Shown here: piece after piece, positions 46,448-57,980 of the stretch
Layout: each line of letters starts with the position of its first letter
How positions within the stretch are numbered: position 1 is the first letter of the stretch
Assembly (NCBI GenBank): GCA_023213315.1
Contig: JAKCPI010000367.1
Location: forward strand, 124,001 to 188,000
Origin: Euborellia annulipes
Lineage: Eukaryota; Arthropoda; Insecta; Dermaptera; Anisolabididae
Length of the DNA: 64,000 nt
Direction of reading: 5' to 3'
Made by a program: the position numbers and the translations under genes
The notes under the pieces: generated by a model
Seen by the model: only the letters and a program-made list of their open reading frames with translations
Told to the model about the DNA's origin: nothing
Database searches by the model: none

Positions 46448-47966
46448 TTATTATGTAAAACAGAGGTTCGATAGAGATCGAGATAATTAAAATGTGTTCG
46501 AATTTTGATTACCTCTAATTTCGATCAAAAGATGATTCTTGTTAAAACCCTTATAATCCAAATTTCAATTTGATTCGTCAATGGATTTTCAAATTATCAC
46601 GCTTACATACAACTCACATAGATATAATAACAACAAGGACTTGTAAATAATCAAAACGTATTCAGAGATTCTAGTTTAAAGGAAATTAGCCAAACGTGCG
46701 TTAAGTTTTCAAAATAACATAAATAAATTATAGCAAAATAAATACAAAATGATAACGAAATTTCAGTTTGTGAATGTGAGATAAGTTATTTTTTAAACTA
46801 TCCAGAAAAAAAGGCAAAAAAAAAAAAATACACCTTATTTATATTTATTCCAACAACTCATAAATATACAATATTTATTAGTTTTATTTTGTCGCTTTCC
46901 AACCCTCTTGACAGCACGATAAGGGAAAATTGGGAGTGCGTGAAAAAAAAATATAAAAATAAACTAATAATTAATTAAATCAACACTTTTAAATTTGTTT
47001 ATAATTAAGGAGTGGTTATTTAAACAAACTCAAAAAGTGATGAGAGGTAATGAGGACCAAATGTAGATTAGGATATAAGAAAATATTTTTTTTTTCTTTT
47101 TCTAAACCCTTTCTTAGGAATAATTTGATATTATAAATTAACTGAAAGCTATCAAAAATTTAAAAAAAAATGTATTTGTATTTTAATTTCAGTCAGTGAA
47201 AGGTAGGGTTGGGGAAAAGAAAGAAGTCATTTGTTGTCTGGATGCCGGAGGAAGGAAGCCGTCCCGGTGGGAAAACGTTTATATTTAACTTAGTACTTAA
47301 TAAAGATTAATACGTTAATAAAGTAAAATAAATAGTGACTCTAAGGCTGTTCACACATTTTCTACATTTGTCATTGTACAATTTTCTTTAAAAATAGTTG
47401 TGGCGGCTTAACGCATGGGGGAGAGTAGAGATATTTCTCTTGGGATAAATATTGTTCATTTCAAAAAATAATTTCGAAATGACATATTTCTTTTTAACTA
47501 ATTCAGTCCCTGGGATTAATTGAATTTCAAGAGTTATTCAAATTTTTATTTTAATTAAATCATACTTTAAAAAGGTATTTTTTAGATTAGCTTATGCCGA
47601 TTTAATAGTTTTAAATTTCAATATTTAATTAGTGTTTTATTTAAGTGGGGATAAGCATGAGCAAAAAAATTTATTTATATGAAGAACAAAAAAATCAAAT
47701 TTTTGTTCAATTTGTAATTAATAAATCTTTTTTTATTTATTTAAGTTCTTTTTCGTCATTTAGACCTCACTCCTATTTTTTCCAAATTAATTGGAAACCA
47801 AAACACATAATCTCATCAATCATAATTTTTATTTTCTTCAAAAGCCTTCAAGGGGGTAGGGAAAGCAATGATAAATTAATATATATTACAAACTGGAACA
47901 AAGTCGCAAAACTTTTATTATTAGAAAGTTAAAAATTCAACATAGAGGAATCCAAATGGTCTAAGA

Positions 47967-49499
47967 CAGTGGTTCCCAACCTGGGGGGATCGCCCCCAAG
48001 GGGGCGATTTGGGTTTTCAGGGGGGCGATAAATAAGCGGGGGGGCGATTGGGGGGCGATGAGTATTCAAAGGGAGAAAAATTATTAGTTTACTAAAATTT
48101 AAAAAATAAAAATCAAAGAGAAAAATCTCCTATTTACAGGATGGTCAGGATAGAAGAGGACAAAATATTATCATAAAAATAAAATAATCTGAAGATAATT
48201 CCATTCTAGAATTGAAACATCACTTTTAGCTCAAATCTTAAATTTCAATTAAAAAAATCTGGTGTGACTGGCGCACAGCACACAACTTTCTCTTACCTTC
48301 GGTAATCGAAAGTTGTGCACTGTGCTGTCACACCAGATTTTTCGTGTCGACATGTATTTAGTTTCCGACAGTAGGGTACAATTGAATTCAAGATGTAAAA
48401 TTTATAAGTATGGGAAAATATTTATATTTTGTTACCATGGCAACCATTTCTCCTATCCTTCCCTATGAAATACAAGAGTAAAGTGGTCTTCAGAAGATTT
48501 CAATTGCAAAATGAGAATATACATTTTCAAGAGAATCTAAAAAATAATTGATTTTTGAATTTAAAAAAAAATCGTTAGAGCAAATTTTGAGAAAATCAAA
48601 AAAAACTGAAAAAGTACATCAGTAAAGTACTAGTACTCTTTGGCCGATTTTGATTAAAAGCTTATTTTTCCGGTCCCGGGGGTGTTTAACTTAAATATAA
48701 AATTTCAACCTCATAGCTCAATTCCTTCATGCTTAAAATTGAACACACACACACACACCCACCCACACACACACCCACCCACACACCCACAGACAGACCA
48801 TGTCGCGAAAACCACTTTTTTGGATTCAGGGGACCTCAAAACATGTATATCCATCAAAATCTCGACATCGAATTTTTGACATGATCGCAATACTTTCTCT
48901 CCTATATATTTCATATATAGGGTACGAGAAAGTAAAAAATCATTTTCTTGATTTTTTTTTCTCATGAGGCCCGGGCCCTCTAAGCTCAAATCAAGTTTGT
49001 TCTTTTTCACAACTCAGGATAGCTAAAAATGCAGATTTCAGTGGCTAATTTTCAAAAAATTTTCCATACCCCCAGATTCCCCCGGAAATCCTCTGTCCTC
49101 GATAAATTATTGTAACTCTTTGTTTAGGAAATTTTGAAAACATTTTATATAACTTTATTTAAATAAATATTGTAAGCTATGTATAACTATTTCAAAAACT
49201 GTGTAAAAAAGTGCTGGCATGAAGGCCACAATAGCCTTTTACATACTAAAAAAAAACTAAGTTTTTTTTTTTTTGGGGGGGGGCGTATTACTAAGTAGCC
49301 CCTGGGCCTGTCAAGTCTGTCTGCTGCCCTCTATATAGGCCTACGGTAATAAAATTGTTTAAAATAATAAAACTGCTTTATTATTTACACTTTACTTCAA
49401 ATTAAAATTAGGCATACAATGAAAATGTAAAGGGGGGGCGATAGGTGTCAGTCAACCACCAGGAAGGGGCGATGGGTCGAAAAAGGTTGGGAACCACTG
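47967..49499. mobile_element. Non-autonomous hAT transposon with exact 8-bp TSD
   Basis: The inverted ends CAGTGGTTCCCAACCT (47967) and GGTTGGGAACCACTG (to 49499) are flanked on both sides by GTCTAAGA (47959-47966 and 49500-49507), a perfect 8-bp target duplication as made by hAT transposases. Both ends carry GGGGGGCGAT-type runs. There is no transposase frame. A full family A copy lies inside (48246-48940) and accounts for nearly half of the 1,533 bp. The flanking sequence (AAATGGTCTAAGATACCGAA) is the 3' module of a SINE, so the order of events was SINE, hAT, family A. Confidence 0.9.
48246..48940 (+). mobile_element. Family A repeat, full length
   Basis: A complete copy. The hairpin (AAAATCTGGTGTGACTGG.. 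paired with ..GTCACACCAGATTTTT) is followed by GTTACCATGGCAACCATTTC, CAGTAAAGTACTAGTACTCT, a (CA)n/(CCCA)n stretch at 48743-48793, GGACCTCAAAACATGTATAT and the terminal hairpin. The end is GAGAAAGTAAAAAAT. No target duplication is evident at its borders. Confidence 0.8.
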
Positions 49500-49846
49500 G
49501 TCTAAGATACCGAAGAAGGCAAAAAAATTTCTTCTAATGCGGATTGTTATGAAATTTGAATTCAAATCGAAACAATCGTCTTGATTATTATGAGTGAATT
49601 TTCAAAAGATTTTGTCCATTGAATGCTAAGAAAACCATACTTGTTTACAAATTGGAATGTCATTTTTCAGCTAGGGGCCGATTCACTTCAAATTTTTATA
49701 TAGTCTTACAAAAATTATTAATTCAAAATTATCAGATTTAAAAAAAAAAAAAAAAAAAAACTAATTAGACATAGTTAACAAGCGTATCTTAACCTTATAA
49801 TTTATTTATAAGACTTCACAAACTATAGGAATTTCATTTAGATTTT

Positions 49847-50204
49847 AGGCTCAAACAGACAGAACGCGAAATTCGCGTCGCTTGGCGTTTTTTCAACGCC
49901 GGGAAAGGGGCGAAAAGGTGTATAAAGGGAAAGATGTTCCCCCCCCCCCCCCAGGGGGGGAACTTACGCGGCGGGCACGCTCTCTTTCCCGCCGCCTCTT
50001 TTTTTTTGTGCAAATTAATAATTCCTTCCCGCGGGCGGACGAGCTATAATATCAACAAGGGGGGTGATTATAAAAAAAAATAATACATACCCAAACTGCG
50101 GTACGCCCAGATAACGCTGCCTGTGTGGCTTAGCAAAAACGCCTTCGTCGCGAAATGGCGCGTAGCTGAGCGTCGCGAATTTCGCGTTCTGTCTGTTTGA
50201 GCCT
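49847..50204. mobile_element. GC-rich MITE with 31-bp perfect TIRs
   Basis: The ends read AGGCTCAAACAGACAGAACG then CGAAATTCGCG, identical for 31 bp in inverted orientation (49847-49877 and the complement ending at 50204). Similarity continues inward after one mismatch. The interior is strikingly GC-rich for this region (CTTACGCGGCGGGCACGC, CCTTCCCGCGGGCGGACG), with C/G tracts. There is no ORF of note. The flanks are A/T runs, so the target duplication cannot be read with certainty. Confidence 0.85.
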
Positions 50205-50466
50205 TTTTAATTATTTATCTAGTAATTAAAAACTAACCGCAAAGTTTCGTTGGTGAAAAACGCACACTGCGATTTAATTTTTAATTTAAGATTTTTTTTT
50301 CAAAAACAAAAACAAATGGTCTGTGCTATGTATAGTCAATTTCATTACCGCATAAAAAAAATTTCCTCTGTGATGACAATAAGACAAAAGCTTAAATTAG
50401 TTTGTTAGTTTCAATTAAAAAGAAAATATAAATGTATATAATTATCTTCGATATTCTTTAAAAAAA

Positions 50467-50950
50467 AATCTGGTGTGACTGGTCACACCAAATTTCATTC
50501 GATTTTCAAGATGTCAAATTTCTAAGGGAAAATTTATATTTATATTTTGCTACCATGGCAACCATTTCTCCTATTTTTTTCTATGGAGTACAAGAGTAAA
50601 GTGGTCTTCAGAAAATTTCAATGACAAAATGAGAATATACATTTTAAAGAGCATCTAAAAAATAATTGATTTTTGAATTTTAATCAAAATCTTTGGAGCG
50701 AATTTTGAGAAAATCCAAAAAAACTGAAAAAGTACATCAGTAAAGTACTAGTACTTTTTGGCTGATTTTGATTAAAAGCTTCGTGTCACGTCCCATGGGG
50801 GTGTCTAACTTAAATATAAAATTTCAACATTCACAGACAGACAGACTTTTTTGGATTCAGGGGACCTCAAAACGTGTATATCCGTCAAAATCTCGATATC
50901 GAATTTTTAACATGAATCCAATACTTTCTCTCTTTATATATTAACATTAC
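50467..50950 (+). mobile_element. Family A repeat, hairpin deleted to a remnant
   Basis: It starts AAATCTGGTGTGACTGGTCA then CACCA, so the hairpin has collapsed to its outer stem. The body is otherwise normal. The 3' terminal hairpin is cut off after ACTTTCTCTC..ATATATTAAC. Confidence 0.7.
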
Positions 50951-51459
50951 TCACAGTCAGACGCTTGGATTTCAGTTAACAATTTTATCAATTCAGTTTT
51001 CACTAACACCAGAAAAAATTTTCCCAAAATAACAATGGCGCCTGGTATTGAGAGATCAATAAAAAGATACGTTCCAATAGCGATTTTTGTTAGTTAAGTA
51101 TATTATTAATAAGATGCTGCCCCAGGACTTAATTGGTATGGTTTTGTTTACCTATATTATATTGAATTATGTCCTCACACTTCCCTCTCCTGTTCCGAAT
51201 TCTAGAGTAACCTAGATTCATTTCAAAAGACTAAAAAAATATGAAAGAAAAATAAAAGATTTCCTATAGAAGAAAGATCTATTAATATCACACTATAAAA
51301 GAAAACGAAGCCCGATACTTATTTACTTATTCCAACATTTTTTTTTCTTGCATTCCCTCGGGAAAAAATTATTTTAGAAGCTCTTCTAAGCATTTGTTCA
51401 CAGCATCTTTCAGATTATTATCAAAGATAAATCTTAGACTCTTTTTTAAGGTTTTTCAA

Positions 51460-51460
<1 letters not shown>

Positions 51461-51493
<33 letters not shown>
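51461..51493. repeat. Poly(A) tract, about 33 nt
   Basis: An uninterrupted A run followed by CAGTCACAGC. Confidence 0.9.
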
Positions 51494-51494
<1 letters not shown>

Positions 51495-51689
51495 AGTCAC
51501 AGCGAGCTAAATCTGGATTGTAAGATAGATACATTATCCTAGTTAATCCAAAGTTATTGAATAATACTTTGAGAAGTGCCTGTTTTAATCCTTTCATGAT
51601 TAAAAAAAAAAAATTACTTGTGAAAGAATATATATAAACTAATCCCTATATTAAAATAATATATAAAAGATTTTTTTTTAATATGGTGT

Positions 51690-52431
51690 GACTGATATCA
51701 GAGCACACAACTTTCTCTTACCTTCAATAAGATAAGAGAAAGATATGTACTGTGCTCGTCAGACCAGATTTTTTTGTGTCGAGATATATATAGTTGTCCT
51801 TAGCACCTAAGTTTCAAACTTGACCACGCGATTCATAGATGGCGCTGAGCTACGAATGCTTCCACATTAGTAATGAGTACTTCAAACAATTTACACGAAA
51901 AATTTCATTGATATACTTCTTAAAGATCATCAAAAAAATAGTTGATTAATGAATTTTAATCACAATCGTTGGAGCGAATTTTGAGAAAATCGCAAAAAAC
52001 TGATAAGTACATCATTAAAGTGTAGCTACTTCAAACTATTTCCAAGAAAAATTTCACTTATATACTTTTGAAAGAGCATCTAAAAAATATTGATAGTTGA
52101 TTTATGAATTTTAATCAAAATCGTGGGGCGAAAATCGAAAAACAAACTGAAAAAAGTAGCTACATCAGTAAAATACCAGTACTTTTTGGCCGATTTTTGT
52201 TCAAAAGCTTATTTTCGCCCTTTAGGGTGGTGTCTCTTTTCGTTCTTGAGATATTTTGTTCACAGACAGACAGACAGACAAACAGACCAATTTGCGGGAT
52301 CCACTTTTTTGGACTCAGGGGACCTCAAAACGTGTATCCATCAAAATCTCGACATCGAATTTTTGACATGAAACCAATATTTTCTCTCTATAGGCCTATA
52401 GACTATTACATATATTGGTAAGAGAAAGTAA
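51690..52431 (+). mobile_element. Family A repeat, full length with two body units
   Basis: The hairpin lies at about 51690-51772, followed by GTGTCGAGATATATATAG and GATGGCGCTGAGCTACGAAT. Two roughly 140-bp units follow, each with TCATTAAAGTG or variant, CAAAC, AAGAGCATC and GAATTTTAATCA motifs. Then come CAGACAGACAGACAGAC, GGACCTCAAAACGTG and the end GGTAAGAGAAAGTAAAAA. Confidence 0.75.
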
Positions 52432-53744
52432 AAAAAAAAAAAAAAAAATTGTACGATATATAGGTCGATTTATTTATTTACTTTGATAATATCTAAGATT
52501 TAAACTTTCGACCGTTGGTTCTCGTTGAAACATTTTGTAAATTAAAATTGATAATATATATTTAAAAAAAAGACAAAATCGGTATGATTACAATACCTCC
52601 ACGAACGGATTGATTAAACAAATGAATTCTGAATTAAAATTAAAAGAGTACAAGACAGTTGTTGAAGAAACATGTTAATATTAAAGTAACCTTAAAATAT
52701 TGTGACATTGCCTCATCAATTTCATTGGTAACATAAAAAATCGCCCTCGTATTATTAATTAAAGATAGGAATGTATGCGTACGGTGCGGTTGCTTACCCC
52801 TGGCACTTCCGTGCATAAAGTCACTTGCCTAATCCCGTCTGTATCTGGCATAGAGCCAGTAACTTGTCATCAAGACATTAAAAAGGAAAAATGTACAATT
52901 TGAAATTTTAAATCCCATACTTCCTTCTTTATTTGTTTGTTTATTAATATAATTAATAAATTATAAAGTGAATGTATTATATTTTATTTTGTAATCATAA
53001 GTACCTATTAATTGCTTCATAGTTGTCTCGAAACTTTTTGAAAGGATTTAAAAAGAGAAGATGAACATTAAGATTGATATTTTCTTAAAAGTTATTATTT
53101 TTAGCGTGTTTTATTTGGGTTAAGGAGATAAAGTGCTGGATAGCGCAATGATCAAATATTAAGCAAGGAAGGGATGAGAAAGAGAGAGTAAAAAAAAGAA
53201 AAAAAAAACGGCTGAAAAGTCAGAAGAAAAAACCCATCGAGAGGGAATAAAGCTGCGCCAATATCAATTGATCTCAAGTCAACGTGGAAAACACGTGAGA
53301 AAGGCTTTTATTTCCAGGCTTGTCTTAAGCCCCAATTGCCTGTCAGTTGGTGTCCGAAGCCCTTAAAACATTTCTCTCCCAATCTTGAGTAATTACAAAT
53401 GGAAGGTGGAAATGAATCGTCGACTGACTGTCGGCTTTTTTTTTTATTTTAACAATAAAAAAACTTTTTATTATTTTTGTCTAAATTTTCGATTGAGATA
53501 ACTTTTGGTCTTTATTATTATTATTTTATTTTTTGCGGTTGTGGGTTTTCTTAAATTTCTTCGTGCAGATAAAAGAAGTTTAAAAAAGAAAACCACGAAA
53601 AAAAAACGTTTCTTTCTCTCTCTAATTAAATGATTTTGTTTTACACAATTCACTTAGGGCTTTTTTTGTTTGTAACTTCTGTTTGTTAAAAAAAAAAAGT
53701 TTTCAAATATTAAAAACTATTATATTTGACCTCAATTTCTTCCT

Positions 53745-53850
53745 TTTTTTACTTTCTCTTATAGTTTTTCTCAAAATTGTCTCTAATGAATTTGATTAAA
53801 ATTCAAAAATCATATTTAAAATGTATATTCTTATTTTTTGAAGGGTACTT
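53745..53850 (-). mobile_element. Family A fragment
   Basis: TTTACTTTCTCTTATAG joined directly to the body motif TTTCTCAAAATTG..GATTAAAATTCAAAAATC, so the 3' end abuts the middle of the element through a large internal deletion. Confidence 0.55.
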
Positions 53851-53886
53851 AATAGGAAAGAAAATATTTTATAAATTTTAAATGTA

Positions 53887-54095
53887 CAGTGAGGGATAAT
53901 ATTAAGTCCCACCCATGCGTTTTCTACTTGTGATTATTTCATTGTTTAAAAAAAAAATATAAATTTTTTAATGGAAACTTTTATGGTTCAAACCTTGAAA
54001 ATTTCCAATAAAGATTTTCATTTTCTTTAAAAAAAAACAATGAAATAATCACAAGTAGAAAACGCATGGGTATGACTTAATATTGTCCCTCACTG
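53887..54095. mobile_element. Tc1/mariner-type MITE, 209 bp
   Basis: The inverted repeats of about 65 bp start CAGTGAGGGATAATATTAAG and are mirrored at the right, ending CTTAATATTGTCCCTCACTG. TA flanks both sides (53885-53886 and 54096-54097), the Tc1/mariner target duplication. The interior is AT-rich with no ORF. Confidence 0.85.
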
Positions 54096-54126
54096 TACCG
54101 TATTGCCGGATCCTAAATATAGGCCT

Positions 54127-54235
54127 ATGTCGACATATAAAATCTGGGGTAACAAGCACAGGACACAACTTTTGATTACCGAAGATATGAGAATGTTGTC
54201 TGCTTTGCGACCAGTCACACTAGATTATTTGATAA
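54127..54235 (-). mobile_element. Family A hairpin fragment
   Basis: A minus-strand hairpin: AATCTAGTGTGACTGGTCGC.. and ..TTGTTACCCCAGATTTTA then GTCGACAT. Only the 5' end of the element is present. Confidence 0.6.
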
Positions 54236-55661
54236 ATGAATTATTTTAAATATATAATAAGAAATTAGCTGAAGCATCATTCCTTGTAGTACTAGTAAGC
54301 AAGTTCTAATCAGACACATTTAAAAAAAATTTAAATGGTCTTTTACGAAACAAGAAATTAAGAATTTTCCGTTGATTTAAGATCTATCTTAGTCGCTGTA
54401 GCGATAGTTATAAGGAGTGAAGATAGGCAGCCAGTAAATAATAAATTCTATATATTTTCGTAGAGTAAATCGCTTTCGTCTTAAACATGATCAAAAGCAT
54501 TATAGGTTCACGATTAGCATTTCATACATCAATAGATAATTATTATAATAACGCAAATATATTCTTGGTAGTTGCCTACCGTCACTCGATGCAAAAGTGC
54601 TAATACGGGCGATGTGGTTTGGCAACATAACAATTTCTAAAAAAAATCCAGGCAAAGAAAAAAATAGCAAAATTTCAATTTTATTTTCGTGGTTCTTAAG
54701 TGCAGATTCTGGGAGAATAATTTTTTAAGATCTAAACCCTCTTTCCATCAGCCTTATTGCCCAGATAAAGCATGTATTCTCTAGTTCCTCACACATCCAG
54801 GGACATATTATAAAAGTTTAGTTTAGATGGATGGAATAGTTAGTTAAGTGGTTATAAAATCCATATCTTCCAGGATTGTTGAAGAATGATAAACAAAATA
54901 ATCAAGGGTGGTCCAATTTCAGAATACGTATTTCGATGATTTAAGGAGTGCAAGGACTCCGCCTGCCAATAGCTGAATCACTAACTCTTGGTTCATTAAT
55001 AATTCATGGTTTGAATTCCCCAAAGATAATAAATTTAGAAACACATAAACACCTTGGTGATAAATTTTCAGGACAAATTCTTATCAGAGTATCATCTTCA
55101 TATCCGCCCGTTTCGTATAGTTAACATTTCCTTCTTCAATAGTTTTTATAAGTAAAAGGTATTGATTAAAATAAAAGCGTTGTATATTATTCATAAATTT
55201 TTTGTTGAGGTTATTGCATCTAATCTAATGGAATAAAAAATATCCTTTCAAAGATAAAAGATATAAAGTTAAAGAATGAGTAATTATTGTTTTTATCTTT
55301 TATAGCCTAGTTTTCTCTCTTAAATATTTATCAATAATTAAAGCCTTTATAAATTAAATATTCCATGTTGTGAATGTATTTCTCTTCGATGAAAATATTT
55401 AAAGACTTTTAATTCACAAAACTAGGATCTTTTTCGATTAATTGTTGCGGATCATATGCACAGTTGTTAATTTCTAGGAAAATTAAATTTCTCAGATATT
55501 GTTTCAAAAGAAATTTAACAATTGAAGATATTGGCCAAGTTAGTAGTAATTTGGTCAATCGGGTTGCCTATCTTCCAGGATATCCAGGTTATTAGAAATA
55601 ATATTTTAAAATAAACCTGAAATTAAGTTCCATTTATTTTTTACCATAAGTGTTATCAATA

Positions 55662-56321
55662 TAAAAAATCTGGTGTGACTGGCGCACCGCACACAACTTT
55701 CTCTTACCTTCGGTAATCGAAAGTTGTGTACTGTGCTTGTCACACCAGATTTTTTGTGTCGACATGTATTTAGTTTCCGACAGTAGGGTACGATTGAATT
55801 CAAGATGTAAAATTTATAAGTATGGGAAAATATTTATATTTTGATACCATGGCAACCATTTCTCCTATCTTTTCTATGGAGTACAAGAGTAAAGTGGTCT
55901 TCAGAAGATTTCAATCACAAAATGAGAATATACATTTTATAGAGAATCTAAAAAATAATTGATTTTTGAATTTAAAAAAAAATCGTTGGAGCAAATTTTG
56001 AGAAAATCGAAAAAAACTGAAAAAGTGAATCAGTAAAGTGCTAGTACTCTTTGGTCGATTTTGTTCAAAAGCTTCGTGTCACGTCCCATGGGGTGCCTAA
56101 CTTAAATATAAAATTTCAACTTCCTAGCTCTTTTCGTTCTTGAGATATTTTGTTCACAGACACACAGACAGACCATGTCGCGAAAACCACTTTTTTGGAT
56201 TCAGGGGACCTCAAAACGTGAAGATCCATCAAAATCTCGACATCGAATTTTTGACATGAATCCAATACTTTCTCTCTATATATATATTACATATATACAT
56301 AGGTAAGAGAAAGTAAAAAAT
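55662..56321 (+). mobile_element. Family A repeat, full length (reference copy)
   Basis: 660 bp, the cleanest copy. The 5' hairpin lies at 55664-55756, its outer 16 bp (AAAAATCTGGTGTGAC with GTCACACCAGATTTTT) and CACAACTTTC/GAAAGTTGTG perfect. Then come GATACCATGGCAACCATTTC, AAAATGAGAATATACATTTT, GAATCAGTAAAGTGCTAGTA, CACAGACAGACCATGTCGCG and TTTTTTGGATTCAGGGGACC. The 3' hairpin pairs ACTTTCTCT with AGAGAAAGT, followed by AAAAAAT. It has no ORF, no TIR and no clear target duplication. Confidence 0.8.
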
Positions 56322-57731
56322 TATTTAATGATTTTCAAAATTCCTTTTCGCTACTGAAACGTCAACTTGAAAATATGAAAATTTCTGTTTATTGGCCTCA
56401 GATGCTATCTCAATATTTATAAAAGAAACTATAAAATATCAGTAGAGAAAACTTTTTAATATCTCTATCTAATTAAAACTAATTGGTAAATTTATAAAAT
56501 TTCTTTTGCCTAGTTTGCTTATATATTAACATCTTTGATAGAAAATTAGCAGTTTTTTCTTCCTCTGATACTTAAATAAATAAAGATTTTGAATTTTTAA
56601 GATAGTAGACAATTTGACTATGCTCAAGATTTAGAGGGGGCGATTGAGATAAAAATGCATGTTCCCATAGGAATGTTGAATGTTTCAAGAGATTTCTACC
56701 GCAAAATTTCTACAATAAATGAAAAGAGTAGACACAATCCATCATTGAGTATGCATATTTAAAGATAGCAATAAATTAAGCGAATCGTTAGAAGATTGAA
56801 AAAAACAATTTCGCTTTTTTTCCTCTCTCTACTCACAACTAAACATCGCAAGCGGTCGTGTTTATGGACTGAATGCCGAACCGTTAATTGCCTGAAAGCC
56901 AGACCGTCTCATACTCCTTCTATATACATCTATACATCTATAGATATAAAGAGAGTAGCTGAGAGCTAACTTAACGAGTGATTCGTCTGTGAAATCCTGA
57001 ATCCTGCAGGATTCCGGGAGATTATTCATCAGGTGACATTCCAAGCTAAACGGACCTGCTTCTTACGGGCAATTAACTCATTTGTTTGTCGTTACAATAA
57101 ATAGAGAGCCTTCGGAAGGCTATAAAGTCCTTCAAAGCATGCAGCCGCCCCTCGTTAAGGCATTTTATGATATTTAAATTCACATCAATTGCTCTTTCAA
57201 AGATGCACTAACTTTTCAAAGAGTATGCAGCACTCAGGGAATTTTTCAAAATCCAGTTTGGAGGAGAAGGAACAAGAGAATTAGGTAGAATATCAAAGGT
57301 AAAGTAAAATCCATTTGATTTCTTGTCTTTATATCTCAGATAAACCCTGATTCTATTATCCAAACTAAAAACATTTTCATGATATATATACGGACGTACT
57401 TTGTTATTCTAATTTAATGTACATTTTTTTGACTTATTGTAATGAAGTCGGTAAAAAATTTTCTGTTTTTAAGTGGGCTTCTAATACACTTTTTTAAAAC
57501 AAAAAGTGGGTTTATACTTTATTATTGTAATAAAATATAATTATTTACTTTATTCTCCGATTAATTTCAAATTAAATAAATATGTATAACAATTTAATTT
57601 GGCGATTAATTGATTTTACTATCGCCTGCTGAGAATCATAATGGTGAAAGTAAGAAAATTCAATTTATGATCAGGAAACCGAAGAACTTTGCAGCCAGGA
57701 GTTTAAATAAAAAAATCTTTTATTTAATTTT

Positions 57732-57782
57732 TTATTTGTCGACGTTTCGGTCGTCTATCACGACCTTCATTAGGGCAAATAA
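57732..57782 (-). ncRNA. Hammerhead ribozyme, mutated core (left arm)
   Basis: On the minus strand: CTAATGA (57767-57773) where CTGATGA is expected, so the invariant G5 is lost. Stem II GGTCGT/ACGACC is perfect, and GAAACGTC is intact. Stem I pairs TTATTTGCC with GACAAATAA in 8 of 9 positions. It is probably catalytically dead. Confidence 0.6.
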
Positions 57783-57929
57783 TTGTCAACAATACACGAT
57801 CTTAGGTATTTTAATGTTTACTGTAATCATATACAATGAATATATACATGTATATGTATATAAAATTAAAAAAGAAATTGTATATAATCACTTAACATTA
57901 AAATACCTAAGATCGTGTATTGTTGACAA

Positions 57930-57980
57930 TTATTTGCCCTGATGAAGGTCGTGATAGACGATCGAAACATCGGCAAATAA
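57930..57980 (+). ncRNA. Hammerhead ribozyme, complete (right arm)
   Basis: Core CTGATGA is at 57939-57945. Stem II pairs GGTCGT with ACGATC (one G-U) across GATAG. GAAA is at 57964-57967, and A15.1-U16.1 with a CA loop forms a one-pair stem III. The predicted cleavage-site C is 57971. Stem I pairs TTATTTGCC (57930-57938) with GGCAAATAA (57972-57980), 9 of 9. All invariant nucleotides are present. It is a type I layout, with stem I open to the flanks. Confidence 0.85.

Noticed and set aside
48682..49010. Frames of 65 (+) and 99 (-) codons with HTHTHPHTHPP-like runs
   Set aside because: They fall on the family A body and its (CA)n stretch within the hAT element.
52104..52421. 105- and 82-codon overlapping frames
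   Set aside because: Both are read-throughs of a family A repeat (CAGACAGACAGAC and GGACCTCAAAACGTG). The same peptide pieces recur at 36.4 and 48.7 kb.
57610..57942. 110-codon plus-strand frame
   Set aside because: It lies across a hammerhead palindrome and is AT-rich noise.
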